Positions 1-8,023 of a DNA stretch of 64,000 nucleotides are shown in pieces. How positions within the stretch are numbered: position 1 is the first letter of the stretch; each line of letters begins with the position of its first letter. The notes beneath the pieces are model-generated. The model had not been told where the DNA came from, ran no database searches, and saw nothing but the letters and a program-made list of their open reading frames with translations. Location of the stretch: assembly GCA_013335535.1 (NCBI GenBank), contig JAAXVL010000012.1:1-64000 (forward strand), in the 5' to 3' direction. Made by a program: the position numbers and the translations under genes. This DNA is from Azonexaceae bacterium (GTDB lineage Bacteria; Pseudomonadota; Gammaproteobacteria; Burkholderiales; Rhodocyclaceae).

Positions 1-259
1 CGGGCAGCGCAGCGATCTCTTCGGGCGACGGCGGGGTCACGCGCAGGATCAGCTGGGCCGGTCCGTAGGCTTCGGCGATGCCGTCGACGAGCGTCACGCC
101 CGGGTAGTCGGAATCAAGGAAGTGGCTCTCAGCGCCGGCACTCTGCTCCATCAGGAGCTTGCCCCCAAGGGCGGCGAATTTTTTCGCCGTCTCGGGGACG
201 AGCGCGACACGATGTTCTCCCGGCGCACATTCACGCGCCACACTTATTGTTATAGGCAT
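1..259 (-). CDS. pntA: NAD(P) transhydrogenase subunit alpha, N-terminal part (cut by window edge)
   Basis: The first 86 residues are visible, starting MPITISVARE. They fit the N-terminal domain shared by proton-translocating transhydrogenase alpha subunits and alanine dehydrogenases (short strand, then ARExxPGExRVALVPE, then an EQSAGAESHFxDxDY segment). Transhydrogenase alpha is the likelier member; alanine dehydrogenase cannot be excluded without the rest. The gene begins 8 nt after the rnfH stop, so it could be the last visible gene of the Rnf transcript, which would join NADPH/NADH balancing to Rnf electron transfer (inference). Confidence 0.65.
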   Translation of the reverse strand, partial: MPITISVARECAPGEHRVALVPETAKKFAALGGKLLMEQSAGAESHFLDSDYPGVTLVDGIAEAYGPAQLILRVTPPSPEEIAALP

Positions 260-267
260 ATTGTTGC

Positions 268-540
268 TTAGTCTTCTTCATTCATGTCCCGACGCGGGAC
301 GGTTTCAGGATCAGCAATGATTCCCCGGTAGATCTCGATCCGGTCGCCCGGCTTCAATGCCGCATCGAGCTTGACCAGTCGCCCGAACACCCCGACCTTC
401 TGGGTACCCAGATCAATATGAGGAAACTGTTTGAGGATGCCTGACCGTTCGATGGCCTCCTTGACCAGCGATTCGTCCGGCACTTCGATATTGAGCCAGA
501 TCTGCTGGCCCGGCTCGGAATAGGCAACACCGATTTGCAT
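268..540 (-). CDS. rnfH: RnfH family protein
   Basis: A 90-residue protein of the RnfH/RatB (UPF0125) family, a small ubiquitin-like fold protein commonly found at the end of rnf operons; its biochemical role is not settled. The length and the ending around LKPGDRIEIYRG are typical of the family. It starts 15 nt after the rnfD stop, so it is probably co-transcribed with rnfD. In free-living nitrogen fixers rnfH often accompanies the nif-linked rnf set, which agrees with nifLA lying across the divergent promoter. Confidence 0.85.
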   Translation of the reverse strand: MQIGVAYSEPGQQIWLNIEVPDESLVKEAIERSGILKQFPHIDLGTQKVGVFGRLVKLDAALKPGDRIEIYRGIIADPETVPRRDMNEED

Positions 541-555
541 GTCGTCTTACCTCCA

Positions 556-1629
556 TCAATTCGTCGTTTGCAAAGGTTTCCCCTTGCTGTCACGACCATA
601 AATACGCGGTTTGAAATAGGTATCGATAATCGGCGTCATGGAGTTCATGAGCAGCACCGCAAAGGCCACGCCCTCGGGATAGCCGGCCCAGGTCCGGATG
701 ACGTAGGTGAGCGCGCCGCAACCGAAACCGAAAATCAGCTGGCCGCGCGGCGAGTTCGGGGAGGTCACATAATCGGTAGCGATGAAGAAGGCACCGAGCA
801 TCGCGCCGCCGGACAGGATATGGGCGCCCATATCGAGATAGCGGGATGGATCGACCGCGTGCAGGATGGCGGCGGGAATGGCAATGCCCGCCAGCATCGA
901 CAACGGGATGTGCCAGGTGATGATGCGCAGGAACATCATCGCCACGCCGCCCGCCAGAATCAGCAAGGCAGCGGTTTCACCCAGACTGCCGGGGCGGTTC
1001 CCGATGAATGACAAGGCCGGCGCATGCGGCAGCGATTCGAGCAGGTTGATGCCGCGCGACAACTCGGTCTTGCCAAAGCCCAGCATCGTCGCGCTGGTCA
1101 CCGCGTCGAACGAATGCGGCACGCCCTTGAGGACGATCAACAAGCCTTCGAGCATGCCCGGAGCACCGGCACTGAACATCGGTGCCGGAGCAACCCAGGC
1201 CGTCATCTGGACTGGAAACGAGATGAGCAGCGCGACACGCGCCACCATGGCCGGATTGAACAGATTCTGACCCAGCCCGCCGAAGGCCTGCTTGCCGAGC
1301 ATCGTGGCGAACAGGCCGCCGAACACGCCAATCCACCAGGGCGCCCAGGGCGGGAGCGATACCGCCAGTAGCCAACCGGTCAGGATGGCCGAGCCATCCT
1401 GCAGGACGGGCGCCGCACTCCGGTTCTGCCAGCGCAAGCTGAACGCTTCGCCCGACATGGCCGCAGCAATCGTGATGGCCCACAGGAAAAAGGCCGGCCA
1501 CCCATAGAGCCAGAAGCCGTACAGGGTAGCCGGGGCCAGCGCCAGCATGACCAGTGTCATGATGCGCCCGGGGTTGTTCGACGTCGTTGTATGAGGCGCA
1601 GCGACGGCTATTCCGTACGATTGGCTCAT
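556..1629 (-). CDS. rnfD: Electron transport complex subunit RnfD
   Basis: Polytopic inner-membrane subunit of the ion-pumping Rnf (ferredoxin:NAD+ oxidoreductase) complex, 357 residues, as expected for the family. Many hydrophobic helices are visible. The TSAT motif near residue 178 is the site where RnfD carries a covalently attached FMN. The ATG overlaps the rnfC stop by 4 nt (ATGA), which indicates translational coupling. It works with RnfG, the other flavoprotein, to pass electrons across the membrane. Confidence 0.95.
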   Translation of the reverse strand: MSQSYGIAVAAPHTTTSNNPGRIMTLVMLALAPATLYGFWLYGWPAFFLWAITIAAAMSGEAFSLRWQNRSAAPVLQDGSAILTGWLLAVSLPPWAPWWIGVFGGLFATMLGKQAFGGLGQNLFNPAMVARVALLISFPVQMTAWVAPAPMFSAGAPGMLEGLLIVLKGVPHSFDAVTSATMLGFGKTELSRGINLLESLPHAPALSFIGNRPGSLGETAALLILAGGVAMMFLRIITWHIPLSMLAGIAIPAAILHAVDPSRYLDMGAHILSGGAMLGAFFIATDYVTSPNSPRGQLIFGFGCGALTYVIRTWAGYPEGVAFAVLLMNSMTPIIDTYFKPRIYGRDSKGKPLQTTN

Positions 1630-3128
1630 GCTGAAACTCCCTGCTTCTCGGTGGTGGCTGGTGTTGCGGCAGCGGCCTTGGCTGCTTCGCGCTCGGCTTT
1701 TCGGCGGGCGGCGGCTTCGGCCTTTTCCCGGTTTTCACGCTCGATGCGGGCGGCCTTGGCTTCGGCCAGACGCTTGGTCGCATCGGTCCGCAACTTGGTC
1801 CGTTCGGCCGCCGTCAGTTCCCCCTTGGCGTGGCTGAAATACTGGACGAGCGGGATATGCGACGGGCACACGTAGGCACAGCAGCCGCAGGAGATGCAAT
1901 CCTGCAGGGCGTAGGCTTCCGCCCCCTCGAGGTCGCCGACCTTGATGCGGGCGGCCATTTCGAGCGGCAGCAGGCCCATCGGACAGGCCTTGGTGCAACT
2001 GCCGCAGCGGATGCACGGGCCGGCATCCGGCACGTGCGCCTCGACCGCGTTGAAGGCGAGAATGCCCGAGGCGCCCTTGACGATGGGTATCCGGTCATGG
2101 AGCAGCGGCGTACCCATCATCGGGCCGCCGAGGATCAAGCGCGACGGCGCTTCCTTGAGGCCGACGAAGGCGAACAGGTCGCCGATCATCGTACCGAGCG
2201 GCGCAAAAAGATTGCCCGGATTGGCGATGGCCCCCCCGTTGATGGTGATGATCCGCTCGACCAACGGCTGCCCGAGGCGGATGGCCTTATGCACGGCGGC
2301 ACAGGTCGACACGTTGTGCACCAGCACGCCAGTCTCGGCGGCGCGAGCATCGGAAGGCACCTCGATGCCGGTCAGGACCTTGATCAACTGGCGGTCGGAA
2401 CCCATCGGGTAAAGCGCCGGCAGCGGCCGGATCTTGACCTCGGGAAAGGCCGCGGCAGCCTTCCGCATCGCCGCGATGGCCTCGGGCTTGTTGTCCTCGA
2501 TACCGACCAGCGCTTCCGTCGCGCCGATGGCGTGCATGACCAGACGGGCGCCATCGATCACCATTTCGGGGAAGTCGCGCATGACGCGGTCGTCGCTCGA
2601 CAGATAGGGTTCGCATTCACCGCCATTGACGATCAGGGTCTTGACCTTGAGACGCTTGCCCAGCGCGAACTTGGGGGCAGCCGGGAATGTTGCACCACCC
2701 AGACCGACGACGCCGGCGGCCGCCGTGCGCTTGGTGATCTCCTCGGGCGCCGCCGAGAACGGGTCGACCAGCGGGTCGGTATCGATCCAGCGGTCTGCAC
2801 CGTCGGAGTCGATGGTGATCGCCTTGAAGGGCAGGCCCGACGGATGCGGCGCAGTAACCTCGCCAATGGCGCTGATGGTGCCGGAGGCCGACGCGTGGAT
2901 GGGCGCCGAGATATTGCCCTGCGCTTCGGCGATCAACTGGCCCTTGAGTACTTTCTGGCCGACCATCACGATCGGCCGGGCCATGCCCCCGACGTGCTGG
3001 TTCAGCGGCATGAAGATGCGCTCGGGTGTAGGAAAGATGCGCAATGCCACATCGGCTGCCGGGCGCTTGTGGTCTTCCGGATGGACGCCCCAGCTCGGTG
3101 TCTTCAGAAAGCGGTCGAGAAATCCCAT
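1626..3128 (-). CDS. rnfC: Electron transport complex subunit RnfC
   Basis: Membrane-associated NADH/flavin and Fe-S subunit of Rnf, 500 residues. A Rossmann/SLBB-type core precedes two 4Fe-4S motifs, CIRCGSCTKACP near residue 370 and CISCGCCAYVCP near residue 410. The last about 60 residues are rich in Ala, Lys, Glu and Arg, probably helical, as in many proteobacterial RnfC proteins. A GAGGA ribosome-binding site precedes the ATG, 10 nt after the rnfB stop. Confidence 0.95.
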   Translation of the reverse strand: MGFLDRFLKTPSWGVHPEDHKRPAADVALRIFPTPERIFMPLNQHVGGMARPIVMVGQKVLKGQLIAEAQGNISAPIHASASGTISAIGEVTAPHPSGLPFKAITIDSDGADRWIDTDPLVDPFSAAPEEITKRTAAAGVVGLGGATFPAAPKFALGKRLKVKTLIVNGGECEPYLSSDDRVMRDFPEMVIDGARLVMHAIGATEALVGIEDNKPEAIAAMRKAAAAFPEVKIRPLPALYPMGSDRQLIKVLTGIEVPSDARAAETGVLVHNVSTCAAVHKAIRLGQPLVERIITINGGAIANPGNLFAPLGTMIGDLFAFVGLKEAPSRLILGGPMMGTPLLHDRIPIVKGASGILAFNAVEAHVPDAGPCIRCGSCTKACPMGLLPLEMAARIKVGDLEGAEAYALQDCISCGCCAYVCPSHIPLVQYFSHAKGELTAAERTKLRTDATKRLAEAKAARIERENREKAEAAARRKAEREAAKAAAATPATTEKQGVSA

Positions 3129-3138
3129 CGTCGTGTCC

Positions 3139-3672
3139 TCAGTTGTGGGCGGATGCCGGCTTCGGCCAGGTCCAGTGTTGCAGCGTGACGGGAATCGGCA
3201 TCATGCCGAGCGCTTCCGTAGGACAAACATCGACGCAGGAGGAGCAGCCCGTGCAGGCTTCGCGGATCACGTTGTGAATCTGCTTGGCCGCGCCGATGAT
3301 CGCGTCGGTCGGGCATACCTTCATGCAGCGGCAGCAACCGATACAGATTTCCTCGGTCACTTCGGCAATCTGCGGGCCGCTATCGGAGACCTTGGAAAGA
3401 TCGACCTTGACGCCCAGCTTTGCCGCCAGCGCTTCGGCGGTCGCCTTGCCGCCAGGAGGGCAGAGGGTCACCGGCGCCTCGCCCTTGGCCAACGCTGCCG
3501 CGGCCTGGGCGCAACCGACGTAACCGCACTGGCCGCACTGCGAACCGGGCAGCATGGCCTGCAATTCAGCCTCGATCGGATTTTCCTCGACGGCCAGGTA
3601 ACGCGATGCGACACCGAGTACGCTCCCGAGGGCGAGGCCCATGGCTGCGAGACTTCCTACCGACATCAACAT
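3139..3672 (-). CDS. rnfB: Electron transport complex subunit RnfB
   Basis: Ferredoxin-type subunit of Rnf, 177 residues. An N-terminal membrane anchor (residues 1-25) is followed by a four-cysteine cluster domain (C46, C49, C54, C71) and two ferredoxin motifs (CIGCCRCMKVCP from 110; CTGCSSCVDVCP from 140). It passes electrons between ferredoxin and the membrane subunits. AAGGAG lies six bases before the chosen ATG; a second in-frame ATG two codons later is possible. The gap to rnfA is 36 nt. Confidence 0.95.
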   Translation of the reverse strand: MLMSVGSLAAMGLALGSVLGVASRYLAVEENPIEAELQAMLPGSQCGQCGYVGCAQAAAALAKGEAPVTLCPPGGKATAEALAAKLGVKVDLSKVSDSGPQIAEVTEEICIGCCRCMKVCPTDAIIGAAKQIHNVIREACTGCSSCVDVCPTEALGMMPIPVTLQHWTWPKPASAHN

Positions 3673-3708
3673 GATGAACTCCTTTTTCCTGCCTGATTTA
3701 TTGAACGA

Positions 3709-4290
3709 TCAGCTCGTGGCGATGCCGGAAAAGCCCATGAAAGCCATGGCCAGCATGCCGGCGACGATGAAGGCGATTGGCGGGCCGGCGAACAGTCGCG
3801 GCACATCGGCCAGCACGAGACGCTCGCGCAGGCCGGCGAAAATGATCATGACCAGGCTGTAGCCGACCGAAGACGCGAAGGCGAACATCGTCGCGCTGAG
3901 GAAGCCCATCCTGCCTTCGACGAGCAGCAGCGCAACGCCGAGGACGGCGCAGTTGGTGGTGATCAGCGGCAGGTAGATGCCGAGCATCTGGAACAGCGTC
4001 GGCGAGACCTTCTTGATGGTCATTTCGGTGAATTGCACGGCGCTGGCGATGATCAGGATGAAGGTCACCGTGCGCAGGAAGCCCAGGCCGTAGGCATCGA
4101 GCAGGTAGGTCTGGACGGCCCAGTCGGCCATCGACGAGACGGTGATCACGAAGGTGGTCGCCAGGCCCATGCCGGCGGCTGTATCGACCCGCGTCGTAAC
4201 CCCCATGAAGGAGCACAGACCAAGGAAGCGGGCGAGGATCACGTTGTTAACCAGCGCCGCACCGATCATCATCAAGGCAAATTCTTTCAT
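3709..4290 (-). CDS. rnfA: Electron transport complex subunit RnfA
   Basis: Integral membrane subunit of Rnf, 193 residues, about six transmembrane helices, with the typical opening MKEFALMMIGAALVNNVILA. RnfA and RnfE are homologous, inversely oriented subunits that form the ion path and hold an Fe-S cluster between them. It follows rseC by 8 nt and precedes rnfB. Placing rnfA in the middle of the operon, after rnfG-rnfE, differs from the common rnfABCDGE order. Confidence 0.95.
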   Translation of the reverse strand: MKEFALMMIGAALVNNVILARFLGLCSFMGVTTRVDTAAGMGLATTFVITVSSMADWAVQTYLLDAYGLGFLRTVTFILIIASAVQFTEMTIKKVSPTLFQMLGIYLPLITTNCAVLGVALLLVEGRMGFLSATMFAFASSVGYSLVMIIFAGLRERLVLADVPRLFAGPPIAFIVAGMLAMAFMGFSGIATS

Positions 4291-4298
4291 GGTCAGTC

Positions 4299-4835
4299 CT
4301 ATACAGTTCCACAGGTTTCGTCAGGGCGCGCCCGGCGCAGGAAGCGCGGGGCGAGATCGCCCCTGGCCGCGAGACGACGCGCATTGAGTCGGGCCGCTAG
4401 CAGGCCGAGGGCCAAGCCGCCACTCATGCCGAGCATCGTTGTCAAATCTTCGCCGTAGGCGGCCTGGGTCAGGCCGCCCGCCACCAGGGCGAAGAGCAGG
4501 GGCAATCCGTAGGCAGTCAGGGCGGCATTGAGCAGCGCGCGCTCGCTGACCCCGACAACCAGTCGTTCGCCTTCACGAAAGCCCGAAATGCCAGCCGGAT
4601 TGTCGAGATGAAAACGCCGCGCCTGCAGGCGGCTGGTCACGGTGCCGATCCCCGCCTCTTCCCGGGAACTCACGCCGCAACTGGCGCTCGACGCACAATG
4701 ACCGCAGCTCGTCGTCTGTTCCGGCTCCAGCCAGGCTTGATCGCCCTCGATGCGCACGACGCGGGCGATACCCTCGACCGAACGCAAGGCAGCGTTCGAA
4801 TTGGCTGGCGAAAGATTCGGGGTATGGGTGCTCAT
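4299..4835 (-). CDS. rseC: RseC-family membrane protein (SoxR reducing system)
   Basis: A 178-residue protein starting MSTHTPNLSP. It has an N-terminal soluble region with a cysteine cluster (CGHCASSASCG, about residues 39-49) and two hydrophobic segments near 100-145, the layout of RseC/RsxE-associated proteins that help Rnf/Rsx keep SoxR reduced. The ATG is 2 nt after the rnfE stop and the stop is 8 nt before rnfA, so it is embedded in the rnf operon. A longer upstream reading frame exists but would overlap all of rnfE in another frame. Confidence 0.85.
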   Translation of the reverse strand: MSTHTPNLSPANSNAALRSVEGIARVVRIEGDQAWLEPEQTTSCGHCASSASCGVSSREEAGIGTVTSRLQARRFHLDNPAGISGFREGERLVVGVSERALLNAALTAYGLPLLFALVAGGLTQAAYGEDLTTMLGMSGGLALGLLAARLNARRLAARGDLAPRFLRRARPDETCGTV

Positions 4836-4837
4836 GA

Positions 4838-5521
4838 TCAAACGGCGTGGGCGCCGGCCATCTGGATTTCCTTGCCGGCGCGCAGGTCGAGCAAGCGCTT
4901 GCCAACCACCAGCAACCCGGTAACGATGAAGCCGCCCGGCGGCAGGATCATCATAAGTACCCCCATGTCGGCTGGCAGCAGACGCAGTTCGATGGCCTTG
5001 AAGCTCGGTCCGAGCAACAGGGAAGCGTCGGCGAACAAGGTGCCGGACCCAATGATTTCGCGCACGGCACCGATCACGGTCAGGGCGATCGTGAAGCCCA
5101 AACCCATGAACAGGCCGTCGAGGAAGGCCGGGAATGGCGGCTGCTTGGCAGCAAAAGCCTCCAGGCGGGCCAATGGCAGACAGTTCGAGACGATCAGCGG
5201 AATGAACAGGCCAAGCACCTTGTACAACTCGTGCATCCAGGCATTCATGCCGAGGTCGACGACAGTGACCATGGCAGCGACGATCAGGATATAGACCGGT
5301 ATCCGCACCTCGGTCGTGATCCGGTTGCGAAAAACCGCGACGAGGTAGCTCGATGCCGCCATCACCACGGCGGTCGCCAGCCCCATGCCGAAACCATTGG
5401 TAGCGCTGGTCGTCATTGCCATCGAGGGGCACATGCCCAACAGCATGCTGAACACGCCGTTGTTGTCCCACAGACCATCCTTCATGATCGTCTTGTAGTT
5501 ACCGTTTGCCATGTCAGTCAC
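4838..5521 (-). CDS. rnfE: Electron transport complex subunit RnfE
   Basis: Integral membrane Rnf subunit, 227 residues, homologous to RnfA. The segment LWDNNGVFSMLLGMCPSMA near the N terminus and repeated hydrophobic helices identify the family. The start overlaps the end of rnfG by 8 nt, showing tight coupling. With RnfA it forms the symmetric membrane core of the complex. Confidence 0.95.
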   Translation of the reverse strand: MTDMANGNYKTIMKDGLWDNNGVFSMLLGMCPSMAMTTSATNGFGMGLATAVVMAASSYLVAVFRNRITTEVRIPVYILIVAAMVTVVDLGMNAWMHELYKVLGLFIPLIVSNCLPLARLEAFAAKQPPFPAFLDGLFMGLGFTIALTVIGAVREIIGSGTLFADASLLLGPSFKAIELRLLPADMGVLMMILPPGGFIVTGLLVVGKRLLDLRAGKEIQMAGAHAV

Positions 5522-6152
5522 CCTTCGTCAGAGAAGTTTTGTTTTCGGCGAAAAATTCGAGCCCGCTGCGGATAGCCTTGAGTACGGCGCGCGGCGTGAT
5601 GGTGGCGCCGGCGAACTGGTCGAAGTCGCCGCCGTCCTTCTTGACCTTCCAGCGCTCCATTGGCGGGTTACCGACCGAGAGACCCGTAAAGCGCTCGATC
5701 CACGGACCCTTCTTGGCCTCGATCTTGTCGCCCAGACCCGGTGTTTCCTTGTGGGCCAGTACGCGGACACCGAGCAGCTTGCCGTCGGCATCGATACCCA
5801 TCATCAGCTTCATTTCACCGGCGTAGCCGCTGCCGAAAATCTCGTAGGCCACGCCGGTCACCTGACCATTCTTTCTGGCGCGGTACACCGTCAGCTCCTT
5901 GCCTTCGGCATTGGTCATGGCCAGCGTATCGGTCACCGGGTTGTTGTCATGGATATCGTCGGGCAGGACCTGGCTCAAGGAACTCTGCTTGTCTTCAACG
6001 GCGCGGGCATTGATGTCGTCCAGCGTAATTTCGTCGGTAATCGCCAGCAGCAGACCAAAGCCCAGACAGAACAGGCAAAGGATCAAGCCATGCCTGAACA
6101 TTTTGGCCTGGCTGGCAACGGGGAGATCGGACGTGGTCTGAGAGGTAGTCAT
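5514..6152 (-). CDS. rnfG: Electron transport complex subunit RnfG
   Basis: Membrane-anchored flavoprotein of Rnf, about 212 residues. One N-terminal transmembrane helix (about residues 20-40) is followed by a periplasmic FMN-binding domain; the AGATITPRAV motif near residue 185 carries the threonine that binds FMN covalently. The frame is open up to 6260, but a strong sigma-54 promoter at 6185-6200 lies inside that extension, so I use the ATG giving MTTSQTTSDL. It is the first gene of the rnf operon, an unusual place for rnfG. Confidence 0.9.
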   Translation of the reverse strand: MTTSQTTSDLPVASQAKMFRHGLILCLFCLGFGLLLAITDEITLDDINARAVEDKQSSLSQVLPDDIHDNNPVTDTLAMTNAEGKELTVYRARKNGQVTGVAYEIFGSGYAGEMKLMMGIDADGKLLGVRVLAHKETPGLGDKIEAKKGPWIERFTGLSVGNPPMERWKVKKDGGDFDQFAGATITPRAVLKAIRSGLEFFAENKTSLTKGD

Positions 6153-6184
6153 GATCGGCTTGCGAATTGGTTTGATAGCGACAT

Positions 6185-6200
6185 AGCAGCTTCTGTGCCA
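6185..6200 (-). promoter_or_regulatory. Sigma-54 (-24/-12) promoter of the rnf operon
   Basis: On the minus strand the sequence reads TGGCACAGAAGCTGCT, matching the RpoN consensus TGGCAC-N5-TTGCW with the invariant GG and GC exactly 10 nt apart. Transcription would start near 6174, about 20 nt before the chosen rnfG ATG. Its position excludes the longer rnfG reading frame as the native start. Confidence 0.85.
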
Positions 6201-6335
6201 ATAAGTCTGGAAGCCGGTAAGCACCAAAAAACAGCACAAAAGCCTGTTTTTGGTGGCCATGCATCACAAAAAGCGCTTCCGCTCATGAGCCGGAGAGCAA
6301 CCGCACACAATTGGTGCGCTTTACCCCTCCCCGAA

Positions 6336-6351
6336 TGTCGCAAATGCAACA
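6336..6351. promoter_or_regulatory. NifA upstream activator site (TGT-N10-ACA)
   Basis: TGT-CGCAAATGCA-ACA is a perfect match to the NifA enhancer consensus. It lies about 66 nt upstream of the nifL -24 element and about 136 nt upstream of the rnfG -24 element, so one enhancer could serve both divergent sigma-54 promoters. I found no second perfect site in this region. Confidence 0.75.
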
Positions 6352-6416
6352 TGAAGTTCGTCGCTTTTCCTCCGAAGCCATGCAGGGAGGGGACTTTGCA
6401 GCGATTGCTGCGATGC

Positions 6417-6430
6417 GGCACAAAACCTGC
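6417..6430 (+). promoter_or_regulatory. Sigma-54 (-24/-12) promoter of nifLA
   Basis: GGCACAAAACCTGC has the GG and GC dinucleotides 10 nt apart, preceded by TGC, a good RpoN match. Predicted initiation near 6442 leaves a short leader before the nifL ATG at 6467, which has its own AGGAG ribosome-binding site. With the NifA site upstream this suggests autoactivation of nifLA. Confidence 0.8.
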
Positions 6431-6466
6431 TAAGCATAGGAAAACGAAATACACAGGAGCTTTTCG

Positions 6467-7999
6467 ATGTCGGCCACACCGCTCGCCCAATCCCGCGCCA
6501 AAGCAGCGCAGGAAACCGCACTACCGCCAGAAGCCTATCGCCAGGCGGTCGACCAGGCCGATCTGGCGATTTCGATTACCGACGCCCGGGCCAACATCAT
6601 GTTTGCCAACGAGGCCTTTGCACGCGTCACGGGCTATAGCAAGGACGAGATTGTCGGCAAGAACGAGTCCACGCTGTCCAATCACACGACCCCGCCTGAA
6701 CTCTACAATGCCATGTGGGCGGATCTCTCGGCGCAGAAACCGTGGGCCGGCAAGCTGCTCAACAAGCGCAAGGATGGCGCGCTCTATCTGGCCGAACTGA
6801 GCATCTCCCCGGTCGTCGATGCCAGCGGCAAGACCACCCATTTTGTCGGCATGCACCGCGACATCACCGAGATGCACCGCCTCGAACGTGTCGTTCGCAA
6901 CCAGAAGCACCTGATCGAATCGGTTGTCGATGCCGCGCCGATGGCGTTTGCCCTGCTCGACCCGACCGGCCGCGTCGTGCTCGACAACCAGGAATACAAG
7001 AAAATGGTCAGCGACCTGCGCCTTAAGGAGCCGGCCCACACCATTCTCGACAGCCTGCTACCGAGCTGGCGCGACACCCTGGCCGACCGCCCACAGGAAT
7101 GCCTGGTGAACCAGCGCGAAGCGCGTATCGACCGTGCCGCCGGCCGGCCGCGCTGGCTCTCGGTCACCTCGTCGATCATCGACATGCACAGCGACTGCGC
7201 CGACAGCTATTTCTGCGCCGAAGGTCAGCCCGGCCTGCTCGTCGTCATGTCCGACATCACCAGCCTGCGCGACGAGCAGGAGCGCGCCCGCGCCTCGGCC
7301 CTGCAAGCCGTTCTGGCCGAGGAAGAACGCACAGCGGCGATTCGTGAAGGGCTGTCGGCAGCGATCTTCCGTCTGGAAGAGCCGATGAACGTCATGACTT
7401 CGGCCATCTCCGTGCTCCAGCGCCGCGATCCGGCCAGCGCCGCGATCCTGCAGGAAGCGCTAAGCGGCAGCCGCGAGCACCTCGAAACGCTGCGCCAGGT
7501 CATCCCGCAAGGCCAGCATGAGATTGTCGTCAGCGTGAACATGAATGAAATCCTCCGCGACGTGCTTGAAGTCAGCACGCCGCGCCTGCTCGCGGCTGGC
7601 ATCACCGTCGACTGGCAACCGGCCTCCACCCTGCCCGCCATGCTCGGTCGTCCGTTGCAGTTGCGCATGCTGTTCAAGGCGCTGGTCGACAACGCCATCG
7701 AAGCGATGAACATCAAAGGCTGGAAGCGGCGCGAGCTGTTGCTGACCAGTGCGCTACGCGACGACTGCATCGTCGTTTCGGTCATCGACAGTGGCCCCGG
7801 TATTCCGCACGAATGGCGGCACAAGGCTTTCGAGCCTTTTTTCACGGCCAAGGGCGGTAGCGGCAAGCACATCGGCACCGGCCTGTCGCGGGCTCAACAG
7901 GTGGTCGCCGACCATGGCGGCATCATCGATCTCGATGACAGCCCGAGCGGTGGCCTGGCGGCGATCGTCGAGTTCCGCGTCGACGGCGACCCGATCTAA
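6467..7999 (+). CDS. nifL: Nitrogen fixation negative regulator NifL
   Basis: Redox- and nitrogen-sensing anti-activator of NifA, 510 residues. An N-terminal PAS domain (about 25-145, FAD-binding in studied NifL proteins) is followed by a second PAS-like region (about 150-270) and a GHKL ATPase-like domain with the N box DNAIEAM (from 408) and DSGPGIP (from 441). Where histidine kinases have an HExxxP phosphoacceptor motif this protein reads FRLEEPMN, with no His, consistent with control by binding rather than phosphotransfer. nifA follows 24 nt downstream. Confidence 0.92.
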   Translation: MSATPLAQSRAKAAQETALPPEAYRQAVDQADLAISITDARANIMFANEAFARVTGYSKDEIVGKNESTLSNHTTPPELYNAMWADLSAQKPWAGKLLNKRKDGALYLAELSISPVVDASGKTTHFVGMHRDITEMHRLERVVRNQKHLIESVVDAAPMAFALLDPTGRVVLDNQEYKKMVSDLRLKEPAHTILDSLLPSWRDTLADRPQECLVNQREARIDRAAGRPRWLSVTSSIIDMHSDCADSYFCAEGQPGLLVVMSDITSLRDEQERARASALQAVLAEEERTAAIREGLSAAIFRLEEPMNVMTSAISVLQRRDPASAAILQEALSGSREHLETLRQVIPQGQHEIVVSVNMNEILRDVLEVSTPRLLAAGITVDWQPASTLPAMLGRPLQLRMLFKALVDNAIEAMNIKGWKRRELLLTSALRDDCIVVSVIDSGPGIPHEWRHKAFEPFFTAKGGSGKHIGTGLSRAQQVVADHGGIIDLDDSPSGGLAAIVEFRVDGDPI

Positions 8000-8023
8000 T
8001 AAAAACAACGAGAACAGCACAGC

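Noticed and set aside
6153-6260. Longer start for rnfG (MATKNRLLCC...)
   Set aside because: The sigma-54 promoter for rnf lies inside it and no ribosome-binding site precedes the upstream ATG.
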